A stretch of DNA of 64,000 bases from Azohydromonas australica DSM 1124. GTDB lineage: Bacteria; Pseudomonadota; Gammaproteobacteria; Burkholderiales; Burkholderiaceae_C. The position numbers were made by a program, and so were the translations under genes. The DNA lies in contig NZ_KE387211.1 of NCBI RefSeq assembly GCF_000430725.1, positions 93,007 through 157,006 on the forward strand. The letters are read 5' to 3'. Under the pieces are notes generated by a model. It made no database searches, was not told where the DNA came from, and saw only the letters and a list, made by a program, of their open reading frames with translations. Positions 50,521 through 63,558 of the stretch are shown here, piece after piece. Every line of letters begins with the position of its first letter. Position 1 is the first letter of the stretch.

Positions 50521-50830
50521 GGCGGGACGCCGCCCTCGCACCGTACGGGTGGCCCCAGCCGGGCCCGGCCCCAACCCGATACCGGCCCGGGTGCTCCGGG
50601 TAAATCCGCAGTGCCCGCCGGACCACCCGCCGCGGCGCGGCAGGCGCAGCCGGGGCAGCCCCGCTAGAGTCGGGGGGCTGATGGTCCTGCCGGCGCCACC
50701 TTGGCGCCGGCACCCCCTGCCCGGATGTTGCGCAGTTCTCTTCATCTCAGCAGCCGCTCCCGGCCCCGGCCGGCCGGGTCCACGCACCGGTGGGCCCGCA
50801 CCGCCCGTTCAGGCCGTCCCGGACGCCGCC

Positions 50831-53515
<2,685 letters not shown>

Positions 53516-53520
53516 GCGCG

Positions 53521-53599
53521 GCCGGCGCCCGCCTTCTCCGGGCTGCGCCGGCCCCCTACCACGCCCTGACGCCCCAAAAGGCCCTCTTCGGGTTTTGGG
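53521..53599 (+). terminator. two hairpins downstream of the hybrid kinase
   Basis: GCCGGCGC (53521-53528) pairs with GCGCCGGC (53545-53552). A second stem has CCCAAAA (53573-53579) pairing with TTTTGGG (53593-53599), with an inner CCC/GGG. Neither has a following U-run, although the second has A/U-rich arms. Likely 3'-end structures of the kinase mRNA. Confidence 0.45.
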
Positions 53600-53630
53600 T
53601 AACCAAGGGCATCCCGGCTCGGTTCAATCC

Positions 53631-53732
53631 CGCTTTCATATCCTGAAAATTACCCAGGCCTCGAGATATTCGAGACCCGGGAATACGCGTCGGTTACTTA
53701 CCGGGAGAATCAAGCTTCACATGCGGCCACAA
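53631..53732 (+). promoter_or_regulatory. conserved leader element upstream of oxidase copy B
   Basis: 102 nt aligning with 45251-45354 (minus strand) upstream of copy A. A 5-bp hairpin CTCGA-GATAT-TCGAG replaces the CTG...CAG stem of copy A around the same GATATT loop. This is a compensatory-looking change. Blocks CGCTTTC, ATCCTGAAAAT, TTACTT, GAATCA, TTCACA and GGCCACAA are shared. The element ends about 112 nt before the ATG. Promoter/operator and cis-acting RNA are both possible. Confidence 0.65.
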
Positions 53733-53789
53733 GGCCCCCTCGAATCGGGGGGTACTGGATAGTTTAATTACTACGCATGGTGCGCTCCG

Positions 53790-53826
53790 AGCACTACCTT
53801 GAAAAAGGCGGTCGGTATTTTTTTCC
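53790..53826 (+). terminator. terminator-like hairpin in the leader of oxidase copy B
   Basis: CCGA...TCGG encloses CCTT-GAAA-AAGG, and TATTTTTTT follows directly. It lies before, not after, the gene, only about 18 nt from the ATG, as expected for an attenuator or a riboswitch expression platform. The internal loop makes the stem imperfect. Confidence 0.4.
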
Positions 53827-53844
53827 TATTTGGAGTTGCACCCT

Positions 53845-55653
53845 ATGCTGGACGTCAAACCCTGCCCTAAACCCGTGGCCGAATTTCCACGCCATGCGCT
53901 GTCGATCATTTTCGCGTGCGCGCTGGCGGCGTGCGGTGGGGGCCAGGGCAACTCCGCGTCCGGCGGTGCCGGCCGCTCGGCCGTGGCGTCGCTGCCCACG
54001 TCCGCGGACGTGGAGATGGGCGAGGACGACCGCGAGGCGCCAGTGGACTTCGGCGCCGGCCCGGTGGGCGCGTCCGGCGCCGTCACCGAGACACTGAAGC
54101 AGCTCAGCGCCGACGGTGCGCTCGCCGGCGCGCTGGCGGACATCAACAAGCCCGTGCTGCCGGCGCCCGCGGCCTACACGGCCGGGGTGTTCGGCCCGGC
54201 CTTCGCCTGGCCGGTGATGCCGATCCACATGGTGCTGCTGCCCGATGGCCGGGTGCTGGGCTACGGCACCGACGACCTGGGCGTGCAGGGCGCCGCGCTG
54301 CACTACGCCGTGTGGGACCCGGGCTGGGACCCGGCCGTGCCGGGGGCGGACATCTCGCCGTTCCAGCTGCTGCCCAACGTCACCGGGACGGACATCTTCT
54401 GCGGCACGCAGCTGGTGCTGCCCTCGTCGGGCGAGGTGCTGCTCGCCGGCGGCGACCGCCCGGTCAACGGCAAGCGCAACTACGCCGTGGCGGACGTGAA
54501 CATCTTCAACCCGGCCGACAACTCGATACGCCGCGACGCAGTGCCGATGAACTACCGCCGCTGGTATGGCACGGCCGTGACCACGGCGACGGGCGAGGTG
54601 GTGGTGATGGGCGGCCGGGACGACCGCGACTTTCCAGGCGTCGGCCTTATCCCGCCCACCGTCGCGACTTATTCCTCGACGCCTGAAATCTTCACGCCGG
54701 GCCTGGGCTGGCGCAGCCTGACCACGGCGCAAAGCGACGAGGCCTTCGGCGAGGTTCGCGGCAACTGGTGGTATCCGGAATCATGGCTGGCGCCGGACGG
54801 GCGCATTTGGACCATCACCAACGACGGCTTTATTTACGCCCTCGACCCGGCCGGTACCGGCACGCTGACCAAATTCGACGCCAAGGTCCAGGGCACGAAC
54901 TGGAACACCCTTTCGCTGATGTACGCACCGGGGAAAATTCTCTCGGTGCGCGACACCACCTCGGTGGCGCTGGTGGATATTCAGAGCGGATTGCCGGCCG
55001 TCACGCCCGGGGCGCCGCTGAGCACGGCGCGCAAATGGGGTTTCGGCACGGTGCTGGCGGACGGCACGGTGTGGCTCAACGGCGGCTCGGTGGATGCCAA
55101 CACCCTGGCGGACGCGGTGTACACGAGCGAGCTGTTCGACCCGGCCACCGGCCAGTGGACCCCGACGGCCTCGGCGACGAAGGCGCGCATGTACCACAGC
55201 AGCTCGCTGCTGCTGCCCAGCGGCGCGGTGCTCACGGGCGGCGGCGGCTCGCCGGGCCCGGTGCGCAACCTCAACGCGGAGCTGTACTACCCGCCCTACC
55301 TGTTCAACCCGGACGGCAGCGAGGCGGCGCGGCCGGTGATCGGCGACGTGGCGCCCGCGGCCTTCACCTGGTCCAGCGCCTTCACGGTGGCGCTGGCGAG
55401 CCCGTCAACCGTCGAGCGGGTGATGCTGGTGCGCACGGGCTCCGCGACGCACTCCTTCAACAACGAGCAGCGCGCCCTGGCGCTGCCCTTCACGCAAGTG
55501 GACGGCCAGACGCTGAGCGTCACCGCCCCGGCCAGCGCCACCGAGATGCCTCCGGGCTACTACATGCTGTTCGTGCTGCAGCGCAATGCGCTGGCGCCGG
55601 AGGGGCAGGTGAGGCTGGTGCCGTCGGTGGCGAAGGTGGTGAAGTTGGGGTGA
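53845..55653 (+). CDS. galactose-oxidase-like copper radical oxidase lipoprotein (AA5/DUF1929), copy B
   Basis: 602 residues from ATG 53845 with GGAG 9 nt upstream; a TTG at 53830 is less likely. Lipobox CALAAC with Cys30, then a shorter linker than in copy A, Kelch-type blades and the DUF1929 C-terminal domain. Radical-copper residues: Cys186 (DIFCGTQ), Tyr241 (YRRWYGTAV), Tyr450-His451 (RMYHSSSLLLPSG), His536 (GSATHSFNNEQR). Spacings Cys-Tyr 55 and Tyr-His 86 are identical to copy A. Long stretches are identical to copy A (for example WPVMPIHMVLLPDGRVL), so this is a clear duplicate now about 10 kb away and inverted. Probable role: extracellular or outer-membrane alcohol/aldehyde oxidation producing H2O2. 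The nearby Prx6 gene could deal with peroxide, but that link is speculative. Confidence 0.9.
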   Translation: MLDVKPCPKPVAEFPRHALSIIFACALAACGGGQGNSASGGAGRSAVASLPTSADVEMGEDDREAPVDFGAGPVGASGAVTETLKQLSADGALAGALADINKPVLPAPAAYTAGVFGPAFAWPVMPIHMVLLPDGRVLGYGTDDLGVQGAALHYAVWDPGWDPAVPGADISPFQLLPNVTGTDIFCGTQLVLPSSGEVLLAGGDRPVNGKRNYAVADVNIFNPADNSIRRDAVPMNYRRWYGTAVTTATGEVVVMGGRDDRDFPGVGLIPPTVATYSSTPEIFTPGLGWRSLTTAQSDEAFGEVRGNWWYPESWLAPDGRIWTITNDGFIYALDPAGTGTLTKFDAKVQGTNWNTLSLMYAPGKILSVRDTTSVALVDIQSGLPAVTPGAPLSTARKWGFGTVLADGTVWLNGGSVDANTLADAVYTSELFDPATGQWTPTASATKARMYHSSSLLLPSGAVLTGGGGSPGPVRNLNAELYYPPYLFNPDGSEAARPVIGDVAPAAFTWSSAFTVALASPSTVERVMLVRTGSATHSFNNEQRALALPFTQVDGQTLSVTAPASATEMPPGYYMLFVLQRNALAPEGQVRLVPSVAKVVKLG

Positions 55654-55687
55654 GCGGCCCGGGGCTGGGAAGCCCCGCCCGCCGTGT

Positions 55688-56740
55688 TCAGCCCGGCGCT
55701 GGTGTGTCGCCGCCGCCTTGCAGCGGATAGCCCGCCTCGCGCCAGGCCTTGATGCCGCCGTCCAGCGCCACGGCGCGCATGAAGCCCATCTCGCGCAGCG
55801 TGGCCGCGGCCAGCGTGGAAATGCGGCCAAACTCGCAGCAGGTGATGATGCGACGGGTCGGGTCGGGCAGCTCCTCGTTGACGCGCAGCTCCAGCTGACC
55901 GCGCGGCAGGTGGCGCGCCCCGGCCACATGGCCGGCCATGAATGCCTCACGCTCGCGCACGTCCAGCACGATCAGGTCCGTGTCACCGCGCGTACTGCGT
56001 TCCAGCAGCTCGTCCAGCGACATGAACGGCACCCTGGCTGCCGCCTCCGCCAGCATCTGTGCCACCGTCTTGCCGCCAGAGAGATTGGTGCGCAGCGCCT
56101 CCGTCACATGCGTGGGCATGCTCAAGTTGAGGCCGTGCATCAGCGCCACGAAGTCCTCGCGCTCGCGGTGCTGCAGCCGAGGGTTGGAGGCAAGCTCCTC
56201 GCCGATGGTCGAGTGGTCGCGGCCCTTGTACTCGTGCGCCGGATGCACCTGCAACGCCGGGTCCAGCTTGAGCAGGCGCCCGAACAGACTGTCGTACAGG
56301 GCATGGGCATCGCCGGTGGGCAGGTCCGTTCTACCCGTGCCGCCGATGAGCAGCGTGTCGCCGGTGAAGACACGGTCCTCCACCACCAGGCACATCGAGT
56401 CCCGGGTGTGGCCGGGCGTGTGCAGCACGCGCATGCGCAGCTTGCCCACCACCAGCATCTCGCCGTCGTCCACCCGCATGTCCACGCCCGGGGCCGGGCT
56501 GGCACGGTGCATCACCGTGGGCACGCCCAGCGCGCGCGCGAGCTGGCGCGTGGCGGAGAAGTGGTCGGCGTGGGTATGGGTGTCGATCACGTACCGCACG
56601 CGCAGCCCGTCGCGCGCCGCCAGCGCCAGGTAGCGGTCCACCTGGCTCACTTCGGGGTCGATCAGCACCGCGGCGCAGGAGTCGCCACAGCCCACGAGAT
56701 AGGACCGGCAGCCGCCGGTCGTGACTTGTTCGAAGATCAC
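55688..56740 (-). CDS. MBL-fold hydrolase fused to rhodanese (persulfide-dioxygenase-like)
   Basis: 350 residues. The N-terminal metallo-beta-lactamase domain has TGGCRSYLVG, the metal motif THTHADHFSA, HTPGHTRDSM, FTGDTLLIGGTGRTD and PAHEYKG: the ETHE1/glyoxalase-II-like persulfide dioxygenase pattern. A C-terminal rhodanese domain (about 245-345) has VLDVREREAF, GHVAGARHLPRG and the active loop CCEFGRIS with Cys present. Such fusions oxidise glutathione persulfide to sulfite and/or transfer sulfur. It starts 4 bp after the stop of the Prx6 gene, so the two form an operon for thiol/peroxide chemistry. Cytoplasmic. Confidence 0.9.
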   Translation of the reverse strand: MIFEQVTTGGCRSYLVGCGDSCAAVLIDPEVSQVDRYLALAARDGLRVRYVIDTHTHADHFSATRQLARALGVPTVMHRASPAPGVDMRVDDGEMLVVGKLRMRVLHTPGHTRDSMCLVVEDRVFTGDTLLIGGTGRTDLPTGDAHALYDSLFGRLLKLDPALQVHPAHEYKGRDHSTIGEELASNPRLQHREREDFVALMHGLNLSMPTHVTEALRTNLSGGKTVAQMLAEAAARVPFMSLDELLERSTRGDTDLIVLDVREREAFMAGHVAGARHLPRGQLELRVNEELPDPTRRIITCCEFGRISTLAAATLREMGFMRAVALDGGIKAWREAGYPLQGGGDTPAPG

Positions 56741-56744
56741 GGCA

Positions 56745-57404
56745 TCACTTCGGTTGCGGAACCACGCGCAGGTAGGGCTTGGCCGCCTTCCAGCCGCCCG
56801 GGAACAGCGCCCTGGCGTCGTCGTCGCTGACCGAGGCGGCGATGATCACATCCTCCCCATGCTTCCAGTTCACCGGCGTGGCGACCTTGTGCTTGGCGGT
56901 CAGCTGGATCGAGTCCAGCACGCGCAGGATCTCGTCGAAGTTGCGGCCGCTGGTCATCGGGTAGGTCATCATCATCTTGATGCGCTTGTCCGGACCGATG
57001 ATGAACACTGAGCGCACGGTGGCGTTGGTGGCTGCGGTGCGGCTCTCGGAAGTGCCGGGCTCTTCGGCCGGCAGCATGTTGTAGAGCTTGGCGACGTTGA
57101 GGTCGGTGTCGCCGATCATCGGGTACTTCGGGCGGTGACCCTGGGTCTGCTCGATGTCGTCGCACCAGCGCTCGTGGTGCTCCACAGGGTCGATGGACAG
57201 GCCGATGAGCTTCGCGCCGCGGCGGCTGAACTCCGGCTCGATCTTGGCCATGTAGCCCAGCTCCGTGGTGCATACCGGCGTGAAGTCCTTGGGGTGCGAG
57301 AACAAGACCGCCCAGTCGCTGCCGATCCACTCGTGGAAGCGGATCGGGCCCTGGGTGGTCTGGGCCGTGAAGTCTGGGGCGATGTCGTTGATGCGCAGGC
57401 TCAC
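56745..57404 (-). CDS. peroxiredoxin, Prx6 (1-Cys) subfamily
   Basis: 219 residues from GTG 57404, chosen because AGAGGAG lies 7 nt upstream; a longer open frame is not needed. Sequence start VSLRINDIAPDFTAQTTQG. The peroxidatic Cys is in HPKDFTPVCTTELG, followed by RRGAKLIGLSIDPVEHH and the Prx6 C-terminal region with MMMTYPMTSGRNFDEILRV and TPVNWKHGEDVII. No resolving Cys is evident, consistent with 1-Cys type. It reduces H2O2 and organic hydroperoxides with glutathione or another thiol. Co-transcribed with the MBL-rhodanese gene (4-bp gap). Confidence 0.94.
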   Translation of the reverse strand: MSLRINDIAPDFTAQTTQGPIRFHEWIGSDWAVLFSHPKDFTPVCTTELGYMAKIEPEFSRRGAKLIGLSIDPVEHHERWCDDIEQTQGHRPKYPMIGDTDLNVAKLYNMLPAEEPGTSESRTAATNATVRSVFIIGPDKRIKMMMTYPMTSGRNFDEILRVLDSIQLTAKHKVATPVNWKHGEDVIIAASVSDDDARALFPGGWKAAKPYLRVVPQPK

Positions 57405-57895
57405 GAAGCTTCTCCTCTGGCGGTAAGCAGAGGCGGGCATTGTTCTCCCGTGCGCCATGCCTTGCCAAGCGCGTGCCGGTGAGCATCGGCAACGAGGCTC
57501 GGGCGCATGGGCAGCCCGGAGGCCGCCTTGGCGCAACAGACCCTGGACCCGCTGAACCCAACGGTTGAGGTCGTGGGTCGAGAGAAGCGCCTGGGCAGCA
57601 CCAATGCAACGTGCAGCTTCGCAGGCCGTGACGGGGTGGTGGGCGACCGAGGCAACCGTCCACCCATTACCTTGTCAACGATTTCCGTGTCAGGCCGCGC
57701 TGCACGACGCGGCAGGTGCGCGTGGGCCACACACGCCCTGATGAAGCCAACGCCGCCGGCTCGGGCAACCGCACTTGGCGCCTCGATCCTCACTCTTCCC
57801 TGCTCCCGCTTCGCGGGCGAGGGGATGGAGGCCGCCGGGGTTCTCGGGAGCGTGCCGTTGACCTGCGCCGAAAGGCACTCCGCCGCGGGACGGGC
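57405..57895. other. intergenic region without a supported gene
   Basis: 491 bp containing the promoter of the Prx6 gene (leftward) and the 3' end of the RND operon. A hairpin CCCGC-TTC-GCGGG with partly paired flanks lies at 57797-57824 and looks like the small dispersed intergenic hairpins common in Burkholderiales. Open frames in both directions (for example 57507-58007 plus) have no ribosome-binding site or recognisable product, and one overlaps the next gene. Confidence 0.55.
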
Positions 57896-58333
57896 TCAGT
57901 GGCTGTGCCCGGCCGTCGCCGCAAACGGCTCGAACCTCGCCTGCGCCGCCGGCTGCCCGGCCACCGTCGCCGACACGATCGCCTTCAGACCGGGCTGCGG
58001 CACGTAGGCGCCGCTGCCCTTGAGCAGGTTCTCGCCCGCGGGCTGCAGCGCGATGGTGGTCTTCTGGCCACCGGACAGCAGCGTGACGCTGCCGCTGGCG
58101 CCCTGCGTCGGCACCTTGGCACCGGCGTGGTCCGTGACGTACACGGCCACCGGCAGCGCGTCGCCCTTGGCGCCCAGCGCGGCCACGACCAGCTCGTAGT
58201 GGTGGATGCCCGCGGCGCGCAGCTGGCCGCCGTGGGGCGCCTTCACCGCGTCCAGCGTGGCGTCGTCGTGCGCCAGGGCAGCGCCGCCAACACTCAGCAT
58301 CACGGCGGCGATCAGGGCATGGAGGGCTTTCAT
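57896..58333 (-). CDS. small periplasmic protein, last gene of the RND operon
   Basis: 145 residues; AGGAGA lies 6 nt before the ATG. Signal peptide (ALHALIAAVMLSVGGAALAH). The mature part starts HDDATLDAVKAPHGGQLRAAGIHHYELVV and ends ATAGHSH, so His/Asp groups lie at both ends. The middle looks like a small beta sandwich (VAVYVTDHAGAKVPTQGASGSVTLL). It resembles small accessory proteins seen beside metal-type RND systems. The His-rich ends suggest metal binding (inference). It is separated from the pump gene by 39 bp on the same strand. Confidence 0.78.
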   Translation of the reverse strand: MKALHALIAAVMLSVGGAALAHDDATLDAVKAPHGGQLRAAGIHHYELVVAALGAKGDALPVAVYVTDHAGAKVPTQGASGSVTLLSGGQKTTIALQPAGENLLKGSGAYVPQPGLKAIVSATVAGQPAAQARFEPFAATAGHSH

Positions 58334-58372
58334 GGGATTCTCCTTTCAAGGTCGGGAACAAAAGGGTTGAGC

Positions 58373-61477
<3,105 letters not shown>

Positions 61478-61490
61478 CGTCCGCGTCCTT

Positions 61491-62960
61491 TCAGCGCACC
61501 TGCGACAACAGCGCCGCGCCCGAGGTGACGACGCGCTCACCTGGCTTCAGGCCCTCGCGCACGGCCACGCTGTCCGCGCCCAGCGGTTCACCGCGCACGC
61601 GGCGCGGCTCGAAGCGCTCAGGATCGGCATGCACCCAGACGATGCTTTCGCCGGCCCCGTTGCGCGTGAGGGCGGCCGTGGGCAGCGCCGCGCCGGGCGC
61701 CTCGCCGCGCGTGCGCACCGTCACCTTCACCGGCTGGCCCACGGCCAGCGCGGCGGCGCCGTCCAGCACGCGAAAGCGCATCGGCAGCGCCTGCTCGCGC
61801 AGCAGCCGGCCGGCGCCGGCGGGCTGCAGCTTCAACACGCTGCCGCCGGCCTGGCCCTCGGCGGAAACCACCTTGGCGGGCAGCGCCAGGTCGTAGGCCG
61901 GGGCTTCCACCGCCAGCCGGGTGGGATCGACCACCTCGAACAGCAGCGCCTTGGCGTCCACCACCTCGCCGGCCACCACCTCGACGGCACTGAGCACGCC
62001 GTCCACCGGTGCGGCGAGCGGCTGCGGCGCGTCCAGGCTGGCGGCCAGCGCAGCCTGGCGCTGCTTCAGCGCCCGCACTTCGACACGCGCCGACTCCATC
62101 TCCTTGGCCGGGACGGAGCCTTCGAGCTGCTCCAGGCGGGCGATGCGGCGCTCGGCCAGCGCCACCTGGGCGCCCAGTTCGGCCTGCTGCGCCAGGCGGT
62201 CGCCGCGCTCCAGCGAGCTGGCGGCGGGCTTGAGCCAGGCGACGACCTCGCCCTTGCGCACCTTTTGGCCCAGCACCGGGAAGGCTTTACCCGCAGGCAC
62301 GACGGTGCCCGGCTGCGTAGCCTGGATGCGCCCGCCGCTGCCGGGCTCGACCACGACGCGGCCGTTGAGCTCCACGCCCGCGCTCAGCGGCGCGATGGCC
62401 ACGGGCTGTGTGCGCACGGCCAAGAGCCGCTGCACGTGCTTGGGCACGAACAGCGAGCCGTCGGGCAGCCGCGCGGAGGCTTCCAGGCTGGCGGCGCCGG
62501 CGGGCGCGGCGCTGTCGGGGCGGGCTGCGGCCGGGCCGGCGGCGGGGGCCGTGGGTTTGGATTGCTCGTGGGCGTGGTCCTCGCCGCCGTGGGCGTGGGC
62601 GAGGGGGAGCGCGGTGGCGAGGACCAGGAACAGGGTGATGAAGGGAAGCCGAGGCTGTGCAGGACGAAGCACGGCCGGCCGCCCTTCCATTCCGTCATTA
62701 CCGCGAAGGCGGGAATCCAGGCGGCTCCACATCAGCCCGAAGCCTGGGTACTGCGAACCGAAAAGCAAGCCCCGGCGTTCACCCCGATCTGCTTGCGGCG
62801 GCTTGGGGGCCGCCTGGATTCCCGCCTTCGCGGGAATGACGAAGTAGTTGGCGGGACGACTCAGCTCTCGGCATGACGGAACAGTGCGTGCAGCACCTCG
62901 GCTGACGGGAACCGCGAGAACGCCATTGCCCCGGACAAAACGGGCCTCTTGTTGATTCAT
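61491..62960 (-). CDS. RND periplasmic adaptor (CusB/CzcB-like) with in-frame palindromic repeat near the N-terminus
   Basis: 489 residues from ATG 62960, which has GAGGGG about 6 nt upstream and lies 16 bp after the previous stop. The expected signal sequence (RLPFITLFLVLATALPLAHA) only appears at about residues 104-123, followed by HGGEDHAHEQ. Residues 41-89 are encoded by a palindromic repeat (FVIPAKAGIQAA...RLDSRLRGNDG). The mature protein has the lipoyl/barrel-sandwich halves (VVVEPGSGGRIQATQPGTV, VDGVLSAVEVVAGEVV), a coiled-coil hairpin (about 270-340) and beta-barrel and membrane-proximal domains (VRTRGEAPGAALP...VREGLKPGERVVTSG). An internal ATG at 62690, inside the repeat arm, would give a signal peptide of normal length and may be the functional start. 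The adaptor links the inner-membrane pump to the TolC-like channel. Confidence 0.85.
   Translation of the reverse strand: MNQQEARFVRGNGVLAVPVSRGAARTVPSCRELSRPANYFVIPAKAGIQAAPKPPQADRGERRGLLFGSQYPGFGLMWSRLDSRLRGNDGMEGRPAVLRPAQPRLPFITLFLVLATALPLAHAHGGEDHAHEQSKPTAPAAGPAAARPDSAAPAGAASLEASARLPDGSLFVPKHVQRLLAVRTQPVAIAPLSAGVELNGRVVVEPGSGGRIQATQPGTVVPAGKAFPVLGQKVRKGEVVAWLKPAASSLERGDRLAQQAELGAQVALAERRIARLEQLEGSVPAKEMESARVEVRALKQRQAALAASLDAPQPLAAPVDGVLSAVEVVAGEVVDAKALLFEVVDPTRLAVEAPAYDLALPAKVVSAEGQAGGSVLKLQPAGAGRLLREQALPMRFRVLDGAAALAVGQPVKVTVRTRGEAPGAALPTAALTRNGAGESIVWVHADPERFEPRRVRGEPLGADSVAVREGLKPGERVVTSGAALLSQVR
62694..62840. repeat. REPIN-like palindromic element inside the RND adaptor gene
   Basis: 62694-62725 and 62809-62840 are 32-bp reverse complements with one mismatch, beginning GTCATT[AC]CCGCGAAGGCGGG. 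They are separated by 83 bp. Total length is 147 bp, a multiple of three, and no stop occurs in the adaptor frame. The arms encode the familiar peptides VIPAKAGIQ and SRLRGND in shadow frames. Same repeat family type as at 12704-12827. Confidence 0.88.
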
Positions 62961-62976
62961 AGCCACCCCTCGCTCC

Positions 62977-63558
62977 TCACCGCCGCGCCGCCGAGGCACG
63001 CCGCCGCAGCGCCGACATCCCCGCCATCGCCACCGCCATCCCCGCGGCGCCAAGCGCCATCCAGCCCAGCGGCCCGCCCCACGCGGCACGCGGCGAGGTT
63101 TCACTCGCCACCGCGGCGGCGCCTTGGCCAGCGCCCTGGCCGGCGCCCTCCGCCCGCGCCACCACCAGCGGCGCCCCCAGCAGGTCCATGTCGCTGCCCG
63201 CCTGCACCGTGAAGGTCAGCGGATGCGAGCCCGCCGCCGGCACCTGGGCCAGCTTCAGCTCGTAGACGCCGGGCGAGACCTCGGCGGCCTTGCCGTTGGC
63301 GCCCGCGCCTTCCACCTCCACCACGGCGCCTTCCACCGGCGCGTTGGTGGGCGTGGCGTCGAGCCACAGCAGCAGCCGGCCGCCGGGCTCCAGCACGCCG
63401 ACCAGCTCGAACAGCTCCGAATGCGCCGTGACGCGCGGCAGCAGCGGCCGGGCGTTGACCACCGCCGGCGGGCCGTGGTCCTCGCCGCCATGGGCGCGCA
63501 CGGCCTCCGTGCACAGGCCCAGCAGCAGGGCCAGGGCGAAGATGAGGAATCGGTTCAT
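62977..63558 (-). CDS. periplasmic/membrane accessory protein of the RND operon
   Basis: 193 residues; the ATG overlaps the TolC-like stop (ATGA). Signal peptide (FLIFALALLLGLCTEAVRA) followed at once by HGGEDHGPP, the same His/Asp motif that begins the mature adaptor. A beta-rich domain (LLLWLDATPTNAPVEGAVVEV...GVYELKLAQVPAAGSHPLTFTVQAG) is followed by a C-terminal membrane helix (PLGWMALGAAGMAVAMAGMSAL) and an Arg-rich tail. It is therefore a periplasmic domain anchored in the inner membrane. The recurring HGGEDH suggests a shared metal-binding role with the adaptor (inference). Family not identified. Confidence 0.78.
   Translation of the reverse strand: MNRFLIFALALLLGLCTEAVRAHGGEDHGPPAVVNARPLLPRVTAHSELFELVGVLEPGGRLLLWLDATPTNAPVEGAVVEVEGAGANGKAAEVSPGVYELKLAQVPAAGSHPLTFTVQAGSDMDLLGAPLVVARAEGAGQGAGQGAAAVASETSPRAAWGGPLGWMALGAAGMAVAMAGMSALRRRASAARR

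Larger units (their letters stand above)
53600..53844 (+). other. 5' intergenic region of oxidase copy B
   Basis: This is the clearest drop in GC content in this part of the window. It contains the conserved leader element (53631-53732), a GC hairpin CCCCC...GGGGG at about 53736-53753, an A/T-rich stretch (AGTTTAATTACTACG, 53761-53775) and a terminator-like hairpin with seven T at about 53790-53826. The ribosome-binding site GGAG (53832-53835) and ATG 53845 follow. No protein-coding gene is evident. Confidence 0.6.

Noticed and set aside
53631..53732. Known riboswitch class (for example c-di-GMP GEMM) in the leader of oxidase copy B
   Set aside because: The conserved GEMM core and tetraloop/receptor sequences are not present; kept only as an unknown conserved element.
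57507..58007. 166-residue plus-strand frame between the Prx6 gene and the RND operon
   Set aside because: No ribosome-binding site, no recognisable fold, and it overlaps the end of a well-supported minus-strand gene.
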